A stretch of 15,892 bases of DNA from JBCCFX01 sp039029515. GTDB lineage: Bacteria > Planctomycetota > Phycisphaerae > Phycisphaerales > SM1A02. Below, piece by piece: positions 15,530-15,892 of the stretch (positions are counted from its first letter, which is position 1; each line of letters starts with the position of its first letter). The notes below the pieces were generated by a model that was not told the origin of the DNA, made no database searches, and was given only the letters and a program-made list of their open reading frames with translations. A program made the translations under genes and the position numbers. Where the stretch lies: the NCBI GenBank assembly GCA_039029515.1, contig JBCCFX010000076.1, positions 1-15,892 of the forward strand. The letters are read 5' to 3'.

Positions 15530-15559
15530 CACATCATGTGGAATGTGGGGCCTGCTCGG

Positions 15560-15587
15560 TTGACAGGTTCTATGACTGGGGTACAGT
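15560..15587 (+). promoter_or_regulatory. Sigma70-type promoter of the secreted-protein gene
   Basis: A perfect TTGACA (15560-15565), a 16-nt spacer, and TACAGT (15582-15587). The predicted transcription start is near 15594, leaving a leader of about 63 nt before the ATG at 15657. Confidence 0.7.
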
Positions 15588-15607
15588 TTCATTCGAGAAG
15601 AGAGAGC

Positions 15608-15634
15608 GCCAAGTGGCGTTCACCACAACTTGGC
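15608..15634 (+). promoter_or_regulatory. 5'-UTR hairpin ahead of the secreted-protein gene
   Basis: Perfect 7-bp arms GCCAAGT (15608-15614) and ACTTGGC (15628-15634) with a 13-nt loop that could pair further (TGG/CCA). It ends about 10 nt before the ribosome site, so it could protect the leader or affect initiation. No ligand is evident. Confidence 0.5.
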
Positions 15635-15656
15635 ATTGTTTGGAAGGAAGAAAGTT

Positions 15657-15892
15657 ATGACTTCGTCCTTACGTACCGTGTGTGCCCTTGCAGCACCACT
15701 GGCCGTAATTTCGGTGTCAGCCAACGCCGCATTCACGTTTTACAACGATGAACCGGCGTTTACCGCGGCTGCACCTCCACTGACATTGGTTGACTTCGAT
15801 ACCGAAGCCGCTGGCGCTCAGGCTGACCAGCAGTTCGCGGGCATTGATTTCAACCCCTTCGGTATCGGCGTTCCTGTGATCGGCACGTCGGC
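15657..15892 (+). CDS. Secreted protein, PEP-CTERM-like N terminus, 3' end cut off
   Basis: An open frame running off the right edge (78 complete codons). It starts with a clear signal peptide: short polar N terminus, hydrophobic core (VCALAAPLAVISV), and an AxA-type cleavage site at SANA, predicted cut before AFTF. The mature part has FYNDEPAFTAAA, then VDFDTEAAGAQ and QQFAGIDFN, a pattern common at the start of exported PEP-CTERM proteins of planctomycetes, where a DUF-type beta-sandwich follows. The C-terminal sorting signal that would prove this lies outside the window. AAGGA (15644-15648) lies 8 nt before the ATG, and a good promoter sits upstream. Function is unknown; a surface or extracellular-matrix role is possible. 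Confidence 0.75.
   Translation, partial: MTSSLRTVCALAAPLAVISVSANAAFTFYNDEPAFTAAAPPLTLVDFDTEAAGAQADQQFAGIDFNPFGIGVPVIGTS

Noticed and set aside
15525..15533. TTATCCACA as a replication-origin DnaA box
   Set aside because: Only one exact copy seen, with no dnaA/dnaN genes or AT-rich unwinding element nearby; it falls inside an inverted-repeat arm and is probably chance.

Overview
The window looks like chromosomal DNA from a high-GC bacterium, most likely a marine planctomycete (Phycisphaerae-like). That placement is inferred from family content, not from a marker gene: a membrane-anchored CxC thioredoxin-like (RedB-type) protein, metal ABC permeases with DtxR/MntR-like tails, a PhrB-clade photolyase, and a PEP-CTERM-style secreted protein at the right edge. 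No tRNA, rRNA, IS element, CRISPR array or prophage gene was seen. Coding density is high and almost every ORF uses one composition, so I see no sign of a recently acquired island.

Layout. (1) Positions 2-2937, plus strand: glycerol catabolism. The 3' part of glpK overlaps glpD by ATGA. (2) 2956-5905, minus strand: a RedB-like thioredoxin-fold protein followed by a hybrid sensor histidine kinase/response regulator with a histidine-rich membrane sensor. They overlap by 8 nt if the kinase starts at 5232. (3) 6059-11206, plus strand: a metal-uptake locus. It holds a stand-alone MntR, an intergenic sigma70-type promoter with two 18-bp palindromic operators, then mntA (binding lipoprotein), mntB (ATPase), mntC and mntD (permeases). 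mntA/mntB and mntC/mntD overlap by 4 nt and mntB/mntC are separated by 1 nt. (4) 11223-13001, minus strand: a class C beta-lactamase-fold serine hydrolase followed by a YigZ/IMPACT protein. (5) 13194-15391, plus strand: a PhrB-clade cryptochrome/photolyase and an FMN-binding PNPOx-family protein. (6) 15392-15656: a structured non-coding stretch with inverted repeats, then a good promoter and a 5'-UTR hairpin leading into a truncated secreted-protein gene (15657 to the edge).

The most interesting part is region 3. Both permeases end in a cytoplasmic domain that resembles the winged-helix and metal-binding/dimerisation domains of DtxR/MntR regulators, so the locus encodes three DtxR-like modules. 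The stand-alone MntR has the complete MntR ligand set. The MntD tail keeps most of the metal-binding residues, while the MntC tail has two of them replaced by Asp. A plausible reading is two-level control: MntR represses transcription at the tandem operators, and the permease tails sense cytoplasmic metal and gate transport (trans-inhibition) or recruit MntR or DNA to the membrane. The second most interesting item is the photolyase, in which all four positions expected to ligate the [4Fe-4S] cluster of PhrB-type enzymes appear to be substituted.
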